Virus record (IMG/VR): IMGVR_UViG_3300009609_000052
Location: 1-26,199 of that record
Reading direction: 5' to 3' (one strand)
DNA length: 26,199 bases
Source of the DNA: a virus
The notes under the pieces: model-generated
The model's input: only the letters and a program-made list of their open reading frames with translations
What the model was told of the DNA's origin: nothing
Databases searched by the model: none
Translations under genes and position numbers: made by a program
Part shown: piece after piece, positions 14,038-20,157 of the stretch
How the letters are laid out: each line of letters opens with the position of its first letter
Numbering within the stretch: the stretch's first letter is position 1

Positions 14038-15488
14038 TTTTTTTCCTCCAGCAAGCCGAACCGCCGCGAGTTCTCATCGTCCCGCCCTTCCTGATCCGTC
14101 CCCGCGCCGTCCGGACGCCCTCCGATGCTAGGCGTGAGCGACTTGCGCGCCTCGGCCCACTCGGCTTCGTTCATCACCGGGTAGCCAAGCCGCTTGAGCA
14201 CCTCGTTCGCCAGCTTCATGTTCGGAGGGATGACCTGCTTCTGCACCATGTCACCGATCAGCGGGATGTTGTCGAGCTGCTCGGTCGGGGAGATGCGCGA
14301 CCCGGTGATGCGCGCATACTCCTTGATGTTCGGGAAGTTGAGATCCTGCAATTCCTCGGAAAGCCCCGGCAGCGAACCGACGCCGAAGTTGATCGCGTCC
14401 TCCAGCCGAATCCGGATCGAGTCGGCGTGAATGAACGCCCCGGTGGACATGCTCGATGACGCCGCCCGGCTTCCGCTCTGGGTGTTTCCGCTCTCCAGAT
14501 ATTGCGTGATGCCGACCCGCGCCACGTCAGCGGCCTTGCCGTCAAGGATCGTCTGCGCCTCACGGACGTTCCCGTCAGTCGTCAGGAACTTGACCTCCTC
14601 CTCATTGCCAATGACGATGAACGCGAGTTCCTTGGACCCATACCGGAGATGCTTGAGGATGGAGACGAGCTGGTCTCGCTCCTTCGTCCCGCCCGTTGAC
14701 GCCAGCTTGGCGATGGGGATGCCGACGCCGCGGTTCTGGAGGTCGATGAGGTCGATCTTCTCGGCGAGCTCGCGCATCTTCCACGGCTTATACATCGGCC
14801 GGATGAAGGCATTGCCCTCGAAGTTCGGGCCGCGGCGGTCCCACGGAACGATGAACAGATCGCCGGCCGGACGGAACTCCCGCACCTGACGCCCGGTGCC
14901 GTCCATGAACGAACGGTTGACGCCTATGAGATTGTCTGACCCGTCGATGACCCAGGCGTTCCCCTGCTCAAGACTGCGCGGGTGGAGCCACTTGATCTCG
15001 GCGTATATCTGGCGCCCGTTCACCGGCACAACGCGCTTGCCGAACATGGCGAACCCGTGGATCAGGCACCCGAGCATCTCGTAGAGCCGCTCCGTCCACG
15101 AGGTCAGGCACCATAGGGCGCGATCCCCTTCCCGCAGAAGGTTCGCGGCGAGAAGATCCTGCTGCTCGGCGGTGCCGCCCTCCACCTTCCATCGCACCCC
15201 GGAGATGAGCGCCGATGAGATGACGTTCAACTGACCCCGCACGACTGGATCGTTCGCCATCCGCTCCAGAATCGGCAGGCGGCCGTGCAGGGTAAACAGC
15301 TCGGGGACGTATTCCTCCTGAATCGTGTGCAGGTTGAGCTTGATCCCGGAGCCGCCGAAGACGCTGCGGCCCATCTCGACGCCGACCTGAGACCGGAGAT
15401 TCATAATCTCGCGGTTGAGGCGCTCGGCCTTCTGTGCCTTCTGAATCTTCCCCTGCCGCGCGTTAGCCGCCGCCTGCTGCCGCGTCAT
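13932..15488 (-). CDS. Portal protein (DUF935 / Mu gp29-like), zero-frame form
   Basis: 518 aa in the uninterrupted frame. The ATG at 15488 overlaps the stop of the preceding 83-aa gene by 4 nt, and GAGG lies 8 nt upstream. The features fit the Mu-like portal family: an N-terminal Lys/Arg/Gln-rich segment, LFTLHGRLPILERMANDPVVRGQLN, the VRWKVEGG strand, a helix with RLYEMLGCLIHGFAMFGKRV, the WLHPRSLEQG segment, and the stem/crown region with RELAEKIDLIDLQNRGVGIP and IADLASTGG-like turns. The ring of 12 portal subunits is the channel for DNA packaging and tail docking. The final 34 residues of this frame look artificial; the likely full-length product switches frame at the A9 run (see the separate entries). 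Confidence 0.85.
   Translation of the reverse strand: MTRQQAAANARQGKIQKAQKAERLNREIMNLRSQVGVEMGRSVFGGSGIKLNLHTIQEEYVPELFTLHGRLPILERMANDPVVRGQLNVISSALISGVRWKVEGGTAEQQDLLAANLLREGDRALWCLTSWTERLYEMLGCLIHGFAMFGKRVVPVNGRQIYAEIKWLHPRSLEQGNAWVIDGSDNLIGVNRSFMDGTGRQVREFRPAGDLFIVPWDRRGPNFEGNAFIRPMYKPWKMRELAEKIDLIDLQNRGVGIPIAKLASTGGTKERDQLVSILKHLRYGSKELAFIVIGNEEEVKFLTTDGNVREAQTILDGKAADVARVGITQYLESGNTQSGSRAASSSMSTGAFIHADSIRIRLEDAINFGVGSLPGLSEELQDLNFPNIKEYARITGSRISPTEQLDNIPLIGDMVQKQVIPPNMKLANEVLKRLGYPVMNEAEWAEARKSLTPSIGGRPDGAGTDQEGRDDENSRRFGLLEEKKTPDAGNRPTRRPASWPWMKSTPGSTPSRPTTPAS
14036..14044 (-). other. A9 slippage site near the portal 3' end
   Basis: The minus strand reads GAG GAA AAA AAA ACT CCA, that is TGGAGG followed by nine A and CTCCA. 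One additional A, or a -1 slip on A AAA AAA, moves reading to AAC TCC AGA and opens the 98-codon extension. TGGAG and CTCCA can pair around the run. Runs of nine A are known to cause transcriptional slippage, for example in Thermus dnaX. A sequencing error in this homopolymer is the main alternative. Confidence 0.6.
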
Positions 15489-15736
15489 GACACGAGCCTC
15501 AGAGTTCTAGTGGTCGCCGTCTCCAGCGGGTCAACCCGCCCGGTCCACTCGCGACCGTCGGCCCACTTGACGTGCCGATAGTACCGCACTCGCGGAGATC
15601 CGGGCTTCAACCCGAACGTTCCGACCATCTGGACGATGTCGTCAACCCGACTAGAGCCCACCAGCCGGCCGTATCCCTTGATCTCGGCCATGTAGCCGTC
15701 CATCGTCACCGGACAGTCGCGCTTCGGAATGTTCAC
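15485..15736 (-). CDS. Small protein between terminase and portal genes
   Basis: 83 aa from a GTG at 15736 that overlaps the terminase stop as GTGA; its own stop overlaps the portal ATG by 4 nt. The longer frame upstream of the GTG lies inside the terminase gene and is less likely. The protein is strand-rich and basic: DGYMAEIKGYGRLVG, then RVDDIVQMVGTFGL, then RVRYYRHVKWADG and WTGRVDPLETATTRTL. It may be a small beta-barrel. No family was recognised, and its position does not correspond to a well-known conserved gene. Tight overlap on both sides supports it as a real gene. Confidence 0.65.
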   Translation of the reverse strand: MNIPKRDCPVTMDGYMAEIKGYGRLVGSSRVDDIVQMVGTFGLKPGSPRVRYYRHVKWADGREWTGRVDPLETATTRTLRLVS

Positions 15737-17301
15737 AGCACCGTCCCCATGATGTCCACCTCGAACGATTCCGGCGGTTCTCCCTGCCCGAACCACCCTG
15801 AGCCGCCAGCATTCTCCAACACCGCACCGCGATTCAGGTCCGCGAAGTTGACCGAATTGATCATCGGCAGCAGGTCCATCGCCAAGCGCCGCAAGACCGC
15901 CGAAACGTCGTCATGCGCGCCCTTCCGCTTCGCCGCCTCGATCTTCTTTCCCTTCCACCGGAGGCCGGTCAGGTCACGCGCGATCTCCTCCATATCCGGC
16001 AGCTTCATCTTCTGCGCCGTCATCACGGAGAGGAGATTCCGGTATTCCTTGAGCTTGTTCTCCTCGTTCACCGGCCGCTCGATGAACCCAATCCCGTGCT
16101 TCGCGTACTCATTCTTCAGAGGGATGTCGCAGAACTGGTCACCGACCACCGCGTCAACCCCGTACGCCCGAAGGATCGGCACCTGCTCCGCGACCACATC
16201 CTCGTCCGACAGCGGCCGCTCCGGCTCCGGCTTCCAGATCCGCAGCGCCGACAGCACCACGCTCTCTCCGTCCAGCCGACCAATCCCCAACGGGAAGAAG
16301 TCCTGCTTGAACGCCGCGTCGATGTGCGCGACGTAGTGAGCACCCGTCACCGGCGCCTCCAGGTCACGCCCGCGCTCCGTACACGCCTCCACCATCGCCC
16401 GCGTGAACTTCTTGGACTGCGCCCCGGTGTGCCACTTCGCCTCGTACTCCCGCGGATACGACTCCGGGTCCGCGATCCGCTCCTCCTCCAGAAACTCCAG
16501 ACTCACCGAAGGATTCAGATACCGCGTCGGCACCTCATGCATCACGAGCTGCCGCGTCTGAAACCGCCGCTTGTAATCGTCATAGAACACCCCAATCTCA
16601 TCGTACGGCGTCGAGGTCTTCAACAGAGGCACCTTGTACCCCCGGGACTTCATCGTCGCCCTGGTCGGCCGCACCGCCCGCAGAATCTCCACGTCCGCGT
16701 TGTACGCCCCCTCCTCCAACTGCCAGTGACCGATCTCGTCCAGCACAATCGCAATCGTCGTCAGCCCACGCACCGCCACCTTCTTGCACGGCATGCACTT
16801 GACCACGACCCGATTCGCCAGCCGAATCTCCTCAGCCGTCACCGCCTTGCTCTGCGCGGGGAGATCCTCGAACACCTTCCACCCACGCCCCGCAAGAATC
16901 CCGAACTTCGCCTCCGTGTAGTCCCTGACGATCCGCGCCTGCTTCTCGTTCTGCGCCACCACGATCCCGTAAGCCGTCTCGCCCGGACTCAGGTGCTCCG
17001 GGTTGAACATCACGCACTCGTACGCCAACACGTTCCCGCCGATCTTCTCTCCCTTGCCTGACCGACGACCGAACCCGAGACTGGCCTCGTCATACCCACC
17101 CTTCCGCGCCGCCCTCTGCTCATGCATCGCCAGAAACGCCGCCATCTCCTCCCGCGTCATCTCCAGCCCGTAGATCGCCTTTAGCACAGCAATCTGAGCA
17201 ACAGAGAGAGACTTGTCCCCGAGAAAATCATCACCCGTCACGAACTCGATGATGTCGCGGGGCGGACACGGTGCAGCAGGAGAAGAACGGCGGGCAGGCA
17301 T
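15733..17301 (-). CDS. terL: Terminase large subunit
   Basis: 522 aa, with SD GGAGG 7-8 nt before the ATG at 17301. It is the packaging motor: an N-terminal ATPase and a C-terminal RNase H-like nuclease. A Walker A-like loop GRRSGKGE is at about 78-85 and a Walker B IAIVLDE at about 183-189. A motif III-like LLKTSTPYDEIG follows at about 226-237. Nuclease acidic residues are placed in VAHIDAAF (about Asp328), VVGDQFCD (about Asp388) and GAHDDVSAV (about Asp464-465). Length and domain order are normal. It would dock on the portal and translocate DNA into the prohead. No convincing small subunit was recognised; the unknown gene at 17686-18168 is a positional candidate. Confidence 0.9.
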   Translation of the reverse strand: MPARRSSPAAPCPPRDIIEFVTGDDFLGDKSLSVAQIAVLKAIYGLEMTREEMAAFLAMHEQRAARKGGYDEASLGFGRRSGKGEKIGGNVLAYECVMFNPEHLSPGETAYGIVVAQNEKQARIVRDYTEAKFGILAGRGWKVFEDLPAQSKAVTAEEIRLANRVVVKCMPCKKVAVRGLTTIAIVLDEIGHWQLEEGAYNADVEILRAVRPTRATMKSRGYKVPLLKTSTPYDEIGVFYDDYKRRFQTRQLVMHEVPTRYLNPSVSLEFLEEERIADPESYPREYEAKWHTGAQSKKFTRAMVEACTERGRDLEAPVTGAHYVAHIDAAFKQDFFPLGIGRLDGESVVLSALRIWKPEPERPLSDEDVVAEQVPILRAYGVDAVVGDQFCDIPLKNEYAKHGIGFIERPVNEENKLKEYRNLLSVMTAQKMKLPDMEEIARDLTGLRWKGKKIEAAKRKGAHDDVSAVLRRLAMDLLPMINSVNFADLNRGAVLENAGGSGWFGQGEPPESFEVDIMGTVL

Positions 17302-17462
17302 TACGCCCCCTCCCGCCTCCCGTGCGGCCCCGCATGATTCATCCCCTTCTCACACGCAGGATCAGGACACCCCAACGATTGCCGCAACGGCGGCAACACC
17401 ACCGGCTCAGGCTGTACCACCTTGACCGGCTCCGACTGCTTCGCCTTGTGTCGCTTCGCCAT
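17301..17462 (-). CDS. Small basic protein with Cys/His cluster upstream of terL
   Basis: 53 aa. ATG 17462 is chosen because AGGAGG stands 6 nt upstream; a longer frame from 17489 would bury this SD. The stop shares a base with the terL ATG (TAATG). The N-terminal half is basic (AKRHKAKQSEPVKVVQPEPV) and the C-terminal part has GCPDPACEKGMNHAGPHG, a C-x4-C-x5-H-x3-H pattern compatible with a small zinc knuckle. Function unknown. It could help the terminase bind DNA, but that is speculation from position and charge. Confidence 0.7.
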   Translation of the reverse strand: MAKRHKAKQSEPVKVVQPEPVVLPPLRQSLGCPDPACEKGMNHAGPHGRREGA

Positions 17463-17551
17463 CTCGTACCTCCTGAATAGGAAAATCATGGGGAGAAAAA
17501 ACGGGAGACCTGAGAAGCGCTGCCGACCGACTCTCTGTTCAATGCATAACC

Positions 17552-17580
17552 TCTATACGCCTCTCGCCAGCGTCCGATAA
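17552..17580 (-). promoter_or_regulatory. Candidate sigma70-like promoter for the terL operon
   Basis: On the minus strand, TTATCG (17580-17575) and TATAGA (17557-17552) are separated by 17 nt, about 90 nt before the small gene upstream of terL. The -10 is fair and the -35 is weak. The -35 lies inside the palindrome ATAAG-TACG-CTTAT (17577-17590), which could be an operator. Confidence 0.35.
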
Positions 17581-17671
17581 GTACGCTTATGGTAACCGAG
17601 ACTAACTGTTGCACACGCTAGCCTTATCGCTAAGTGCTGTTGCGCTCGTAACGCTATGCGCTGCAACAGTT
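17575..17671. repeat. Dyad and repeat cluster in the non-coding gap upstream of the packaging genes
   Basis: The 223-nt interval 17463-17685 has no convincing gene and looks lower in GC than its flanks. It contains a perfect 10-bp inverted repeat AACTGTTGCA (17604-17613) / TGCAACAGTT (17662-17671), three copies of CTGTTGC (17606, 17637, and inverted at 17663), a 7-bp inverted repeat CGATAAG (17575-17581) / CTTATCG (17623-17629), and the palindrome ATAAG-TACG-CTTAT. This may be an operator array, a replication origin or a packaging-initiation (cos/pac) region. Confidence 0.6.
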
Positions 17672-17685
17672 GAGGCGCATATGTA

Positions 17686-18168
17686 TCAGCTCTCCGGCTC
17701 GGGCGATTGTAAAGTCGGCTCAGTTGGCTTCGCATAATCCGTATGGGCGAGAGTGTCCGGTGGGGGTGTTACCGCTGAACCCGACCACATTGTCGGTCCT
17801 TGCCTATGCACCACATCGTTGCTGCCCCTATCCTTAGTGCTGCTACCGTTTACGCCCATGCGCTTCATGTTGTCGCCTAGGCGTGTGTGGGACCAGACGG
17901 TAGCCTTGTACTGGTGAGAGCCAGGTATCTGGGTAGGCATGGCCTCACCTGTTCGGAGGGATTCGATGTAGGAGCGGAGGTGGTTAGCCTGCATGGTACG
18001 GCGTTCCAGGTTCCAGGGCTGGCGTCTTACTTGGGTGATGAGTACCCTGACGTGGGCCTTCTGTTCTGGCGAGTAGTGCTTGGAGCGCTTGATGGAGCGC
18101 CAGAGGAAGTCTACGGGGTCTTGAGAGCGGCCCTTGGTGTCGCGGATGGGGGCGCGAGTAGCCGGCAT
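17686..18168 (-). CDS. Hypothetical protein; positional candidate for terminase small subunit
   Basis: 160 aa. The N-terminal 75 residues are basic and helix-rich (RDTKGRSQDPVDFLWRSIKR, then SPEQKAHVRVLITQVRRQPW and RRTMQANHLRSYIESLRTG). The second half is Ser/Thr/Pro-rich and looks disordered (VTPPPDTLAHTD, ending SPEPES). No SD is obvious; TATTCA stands 6 nt before the ATG, which weakly recalls the leaderless starts elsewhere in the window. A basic helical domain near the terminase would suit a small terminase subunit or a DNA-binding factor, but no helix-turn-helix was identified with confidence. No homology is claimed. Confidence 0.5.
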   Translation of the reverse strand: MPATRAPIRDTKGRSQDPVDFLWRSIKRSKHYSPEQKAHVRVLITQVRRQPWNLERRTMQANHLRSYIESLRTGEAMPTQIPGSHQYKATVWSHTRLGDNMKRMGVNGSSTKDRGSNDVVHRQGPTMWSGSAVTPPPDTLAHTDYAKPTEPTLQSPEPES

Positions 18169-18278
18169 GGTGGGTGAATAGTAGCACTGATGTGGTGGCC
18201 CCGGACGTGCCTACGGCAGATGCTCGTGGCGTTGGGTGGGTGATCGTGACCTGACTGCCCTGCGTTCCACCGGGCTGA

Positions 18279-18301
18279 GATAGGGCGGGCCAGCCCCTAT
18301 C
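18279..18301. other. Hairpin in the 142-nt gap between two small minus-strand genes
   Basis: The interval 18169-18310 has no gene. It contains a perfect 7-bp inverted repeat GATAGGG (18279-18285) / CCCTATC (18295-18301) with a 9-nt loop. No T-tract follows on either strand, so it is not a clear terminator. GTTCCAC, the half-site of the divergent operator at 20098-20136, occurs nearby at 18264-18270. Confidence 0.4.
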
Positions 18302-18310
18302 AGGCCCCGG

Positions 18311-18619
18311 CTACGGGTTACCCGGCGTCCGGGTGGTTACGGACGATCCGTCCGGGATGCACCCCTGCGACCGGGAGCCTTTCCGGTGTGTCGTAGGCTC
18401 GGAGTCCGGGGCTTGGGACCCGCCCTGTGCCAAGGGTTCCGCTGGGCCGGTGTGGTCCTGGTTGTCGGGACGGTTGTTGGTCAAAGCCGCCCGTTGTCGA
18501 TGACGTTCCTGTTGCCAGAGTTTCGCGCAGTGGGCTCGACCGCTGCCGGCGTTGAAGTGGCCTGTGGCGAGCGGGGTGAAGCCACGGATGCCCCAGACGT
18601 GTCTACGCTTTCGGCTCAT
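18311..18619 (-). CDS. Hypothetical small protein
   Basis: 102 aa. Its ATG overlaps the stop of the upstream gene by 4 nt (ATGA), which supports translation. The first 45 residues are basic and aromatic (SRKRRHVWGIRGFTPLATGH then RAHCAKLWQQERHRQR); the remainder is polar and low-complexity (NRPDNQDHTGPAEPLAQ then HRKGSRSQG). No domain was recognised. The C-terminal part looks disordered. It may be a nucleic-acid-binding accessory protein, judging by charge only. Confidence 0.5.
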   Translation of the reverse strand: MSRKRRHVWGIRGFTPLATGHFNAGSGRAHCAKLWQQERHRQRAALTNNRPDNQDHTGPAEPLAQGGSQAPDSEPTTHRKGSRSQGCIPDGSSVTTRTPGNP

Positions 18620-19107
18620 GCCGGAGCCAAGGCTTGGTCTGCACAGCAGTCCATGCAGTAAGTGTCATCCGGCTTGAAGCGCATGTTGGTACTGCCGCAC
18701 TTGTAGCAGGCTGGTGACCCTGACGGGGGGCGCACTAGAGCCGGCCTCACGCCCCCGCTGGGGAGGTTCTCGGCGTCATTGGATCGTGTCGTCAGGGTCG
18801 CAAGTCGTAGGCGTGTGTCGATGTCGTTGAGCGCGACGAGGAGGATGCGGGTGGTCTGGAGGATGACCCGTTGCGCGTTCAGGGTCTCGAACATGAGCTC
18901 CTGTGTGGAGGGCATGTTCAGGTGAGCGGCCGAGCGTCCGCCGGGGCCGACTATCACGGGGCTCTTGCCGTTGCCGGCGGCGCGCTCCATGAGGGCGGTG
19001 AGGCGCTGCTCTATGGCGTGGGCGGTGAGGGCTCCGGCGACCATCTTCCCGAAGTCGTCCTCGGGGAGGCTGCGTGGTGTGCCCTGTGGCGCGTCAGGCT
19101 GGCTCAC
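18616..19107 (-). CDS. Hypothetical protein with C-terminal zinc ribbon
   Basis: 163 aa from a GTG at 19107 that overlaps the upstream stop (GTGA). The N-terminal part is helical (PEDDFGKMVAGALTAHAIEQ then LTALMERAAG), followed by a helix with MFETLNAQRVILQTTRILLV. The end contains CYKCGSTNMRFKPDDTYCMDCC, two CxxC knuckles about 15 residues apart, a typical zinc ribbon. It stops 4 nt inside the next gene. The layout suggests an oligomerising helical part with a zinc-ribbon tail that binds nucleic acid or protein. No named family was recognised. Confidence 0.65.
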   Translation of the reverse strand: MSQPDAPQGTPRSLPEDDFGKMVAGALTAHAIEQRLTALMERAAGNGKSPVIVGPGGRSAAHLNMPSTQELMFETLNAQRVILQTTRILLVALNDIDTRLRLATLTTRSNDAENLPSGGVRPALVRPPSGSPACYKCGSTNMRFKPDDTYCMDCCADQALAPA

Positions 19108-19292
19108 AAGCGCGTTTTACGCTCCACGGCGACGGTTGTCAAGACCGCCTTGAGGTCGCGGTACAGGGCCACGGAGAGCGCCTTGAGGGCGGCCCTAGCA
19201 TGGGGGCCATCGTCCACCGTCACCCAGTCCAGCCTGTAGCGTCCATCGACCTCCACCATGCGGGCTCGGATGAGGACTGGCGGGAGGTCCAC
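19104..19292 (-). CDS. Small alpha/beta hypothetical protein
   Basis: 62 aa from a GTG at 19292, with a 4-nt overlap into the next gene. The sequence has two strands (VLIRARMVEVDGRYRLDWV) followed by a helix (HARAALKALSVALYRDLKAV) and a final strand. It is compact and protein-like, but no family was recognised. It belongs to the tightly packed minus-strand block between the divergent promoter and the terminase region. Confidence 0.6.
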   Translation of the reverse strand: MDLPPVLIRARMVEVDGRYRLDWVTVDDGPHARAALKALSVALYRDLKAVLTTVAVERKTRL

Positions 19293-19293
19293 G

Positions 19294-19557
19294 TCAGCAC
19301 CCCGTCACCATCTCTCGGGGGCAGCCGTACAGGCAGGCCCCGTCGACCTCGCACAGGGAGAGGGCGCGGCACTCGTCTACGCGCTCCTGCCAGAGCGGGG
19401 CGATGGAGATGGCCCCTGAGCCAGGGCTGTGGTACGAGGTGCAGGTGATGGAGGCGTCGGGCTGCGGCACCACGGGCAGGCCGGCGTCGTTGCTGCCACC
19501 CCTAGAGCAGGCGGCCACGGTCAGCAGGACAAGGGCACAGATGGCTAGTCGGTTCAT
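19294..19557 (-). CDS. Putative small lipoprotein, cysteine-rich
   Basis: 87 aa. The ATG at 19557 is chosen because AAAGGAG lies 5 nt upstream and it starts a clean type II signal peptide: MNRLAICALVLLTVAACSRG, with lipobox VAAC at residues about 15-18. The ATG also overlaps the stop of the upstream gene (ATGA). The mature part is short, with more cysteines (ITCTSYHSPG, then VDECRALSLCEVDGACLYGC and a C-terminal Cys) that could form disulfides outside the cytoplasm. Phage lipoproteins can act in superinfection exclusion or as outer spanins, but no lysis partner is visible here and the function is open. Confidence 0.7.
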   Translation of the reverse strand: MNRLAICALVLLTVAACSRGGSNDAGLPVVPQPDASITCTSYHSPGSGAISIAPLWQERVDECRALSLCEVDGACLYGCPREMVTGC

Positions 19558-19931
19558 CGGGTCTCCTTTACGGTTGGTCCCCACATCGGCCTACACCATC
19601 GACACTGACAGAACCTCAACACGACAGACTCGTATTCATCGCTTGCGGCGCGTCCCCGCGAACACGACAGGGATTCGGTCTGCGGGCAGGCCGGGGAGTA
19701 GTAGAGCGACCCCTCCCCATGCCGAGCCCGAACGACCGATATAGACCGCCCGCAGTTGATGCACGGCACCTTCTGCTCTACTGCCTTGTCCGCCAGTTCG
19801 CGCGGCATCTCCTGAAACTCAATGCGGTGGCGAACCTTCTTGCGGCTGGTGTCTTTGCCGTACGGCTCAACATGAAGGAACCCCTTGATGCGGGGCCAGA
19901 GCGGGTGCATCTCCAGGGCGGCGAATTTCAC
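19554..19931 (-). CDS. Hypothetical protein with zinc-binding cysteine pairs
   Basis: 125 aa from a GTG at 19931 (GTGA overlap with the preceding gene) to an overlap with the lipoprotein start. The N-terminal half is basic (MHPLWPRIKGFLHVEPYGKD then KKVRHRIEFQEMPREL). The second half has CINCGRSISV, ACPQTESLSC and FCQCRWCRPMW, so at least three cysteine pairs, suggesting one or two zinc sites. It may bind nucleic acid. No named family was recognised. Confidence 0.65.
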   Translation of the reverse strand: MKFAALEMHPLWPRIKGFLHVEPYGKDTSRKKVRHRIEFQEMPRELADKAVEQKVPCINCGRSISVVRARHGEGSLYYSPACPQTESLSCSRGRAASDEYESVVLRFCQCRWCRPMWGPTVKETR

Positions 19932-20074
19932 GCTGTTCCCCGTGGAACCTTGACGGCGTGTGTTCTACGGCTCTCCCTCATGTAGTCGGCATGGCAGGTG
20001 CGGCACCACCTCTGGTTCGGCCTCCTGACCCTGACGTGGCAACGGGTACAGATGTGTGGGCGCTTGGTTGGCAT
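19928..20074 (-). CDS. Small zinc-finger protein, first gene of the minus-strand block
   Basis: 48 aa from ATG 20074 to TGA 19930-19928. It shows two CxxC pairs: ICTRCHVRVRRPNQRWCRTCH, spaced by about 13 residues, followed by DYMRESRRTH. This is a frequent layout of small phage zinc fingers, related in look to HNH-associated or transcription-factor knuckles. It is the first gene downstream of the divergent control region, and its ATG lies exactly 6 nt after a TATACT -10 hexamer, so its mRNA is probably leaderless. It may have a regulatory role, inferred from position only. Confidence 0.7.
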   Translation of the reverse strand: MPTKRPHICTRCHVRVRRPNQRWCRTCHADYMRESRRTHAVKVPRGTA

Positions 20075-20080
20075 GGAACG

Positions 20081-20108
20081 AGTATACCCCGATTCCGGTT
20101 CCACGCAA
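20081..20108 (-). promoter_or_regulatory. Leftward promoter, leaderless
   Basis: On the minus strand, TTGCGT (20108-20103), a 16-nt spacer and TATACT (20086-20081). The start codon of the zinc-finger gene begins 7 nt after the last base of the -10, so the likely transcription start is at or next to the A of ATG. The -10 matches five of six consensus bases; the -35 matches three of six. Confidence 0.6.
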
Positions 20109-20136
20109 TCACAAAATAGTGCTTGCCTTGTGGAAC
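20098..20136. promoter_or_regulatory. Large dyad over both divergent -35 boxes (probable shared operator)
   Basis: GTTCCAC-GCAATCAC-AAAATA-GTGCTTGC-CTT-GTGGAAC: the outer 7-bp arms are perfect inverted repeats, the inner 8-bp arms match at seven of eight positions, and the centre is AT-rich. It spans the leftward -35 and part of the rightward -35, so one bound protein could control both promoters. No repressor gene is identifiable in the window. Confidence 0.6.
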
Positions 20137-20151
20137 ACTAAGGCGTATACA
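20123..20151 (+). promoter_or_regulatory. Rightward promoter, leaderless
   Basis: TTGCCT (20123-20128), a 17-nt spacer and TATACA (20146-20151). ATG begins at 20158, exactly 7 nt after the last base of the -10, mirroring the leftward promoter. It would drive the plus-strand block of small genes. Confidence 0.6.
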
Positions 20152-20157
20152 TAGGGC

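Noticed and set aside
15913-17061. A 382-aa plus-strand frame opposite terL
   Set aside because: Arg/His/Leu/Pro-rich antisense shadow of a gene with clear terminase motifs.
17553-17735. A 60-aa minus-strand frame within the dyad-rich gap
   Set aside because: No SD, Arg/Leu-rich shadow composition, and the DNA is better explained by the inverted repeats.
18264-18270. Further copies of the GTTCCAC/GTGGAAC half-site across the window
   Set aside because: A 7-mer is expected a few times on both strands in 26 kb, so isolated copies are not evidence of operators.
19935-19948. A parS-like palindrome GTTCC-CCGT-GGAAC
   Set aside because: It lies inside coding sequence at a gene junction, is only partly similar to parS, and no ParA/ParB gene is seen; it may be a chance copy of the GTGGAAC half-site.
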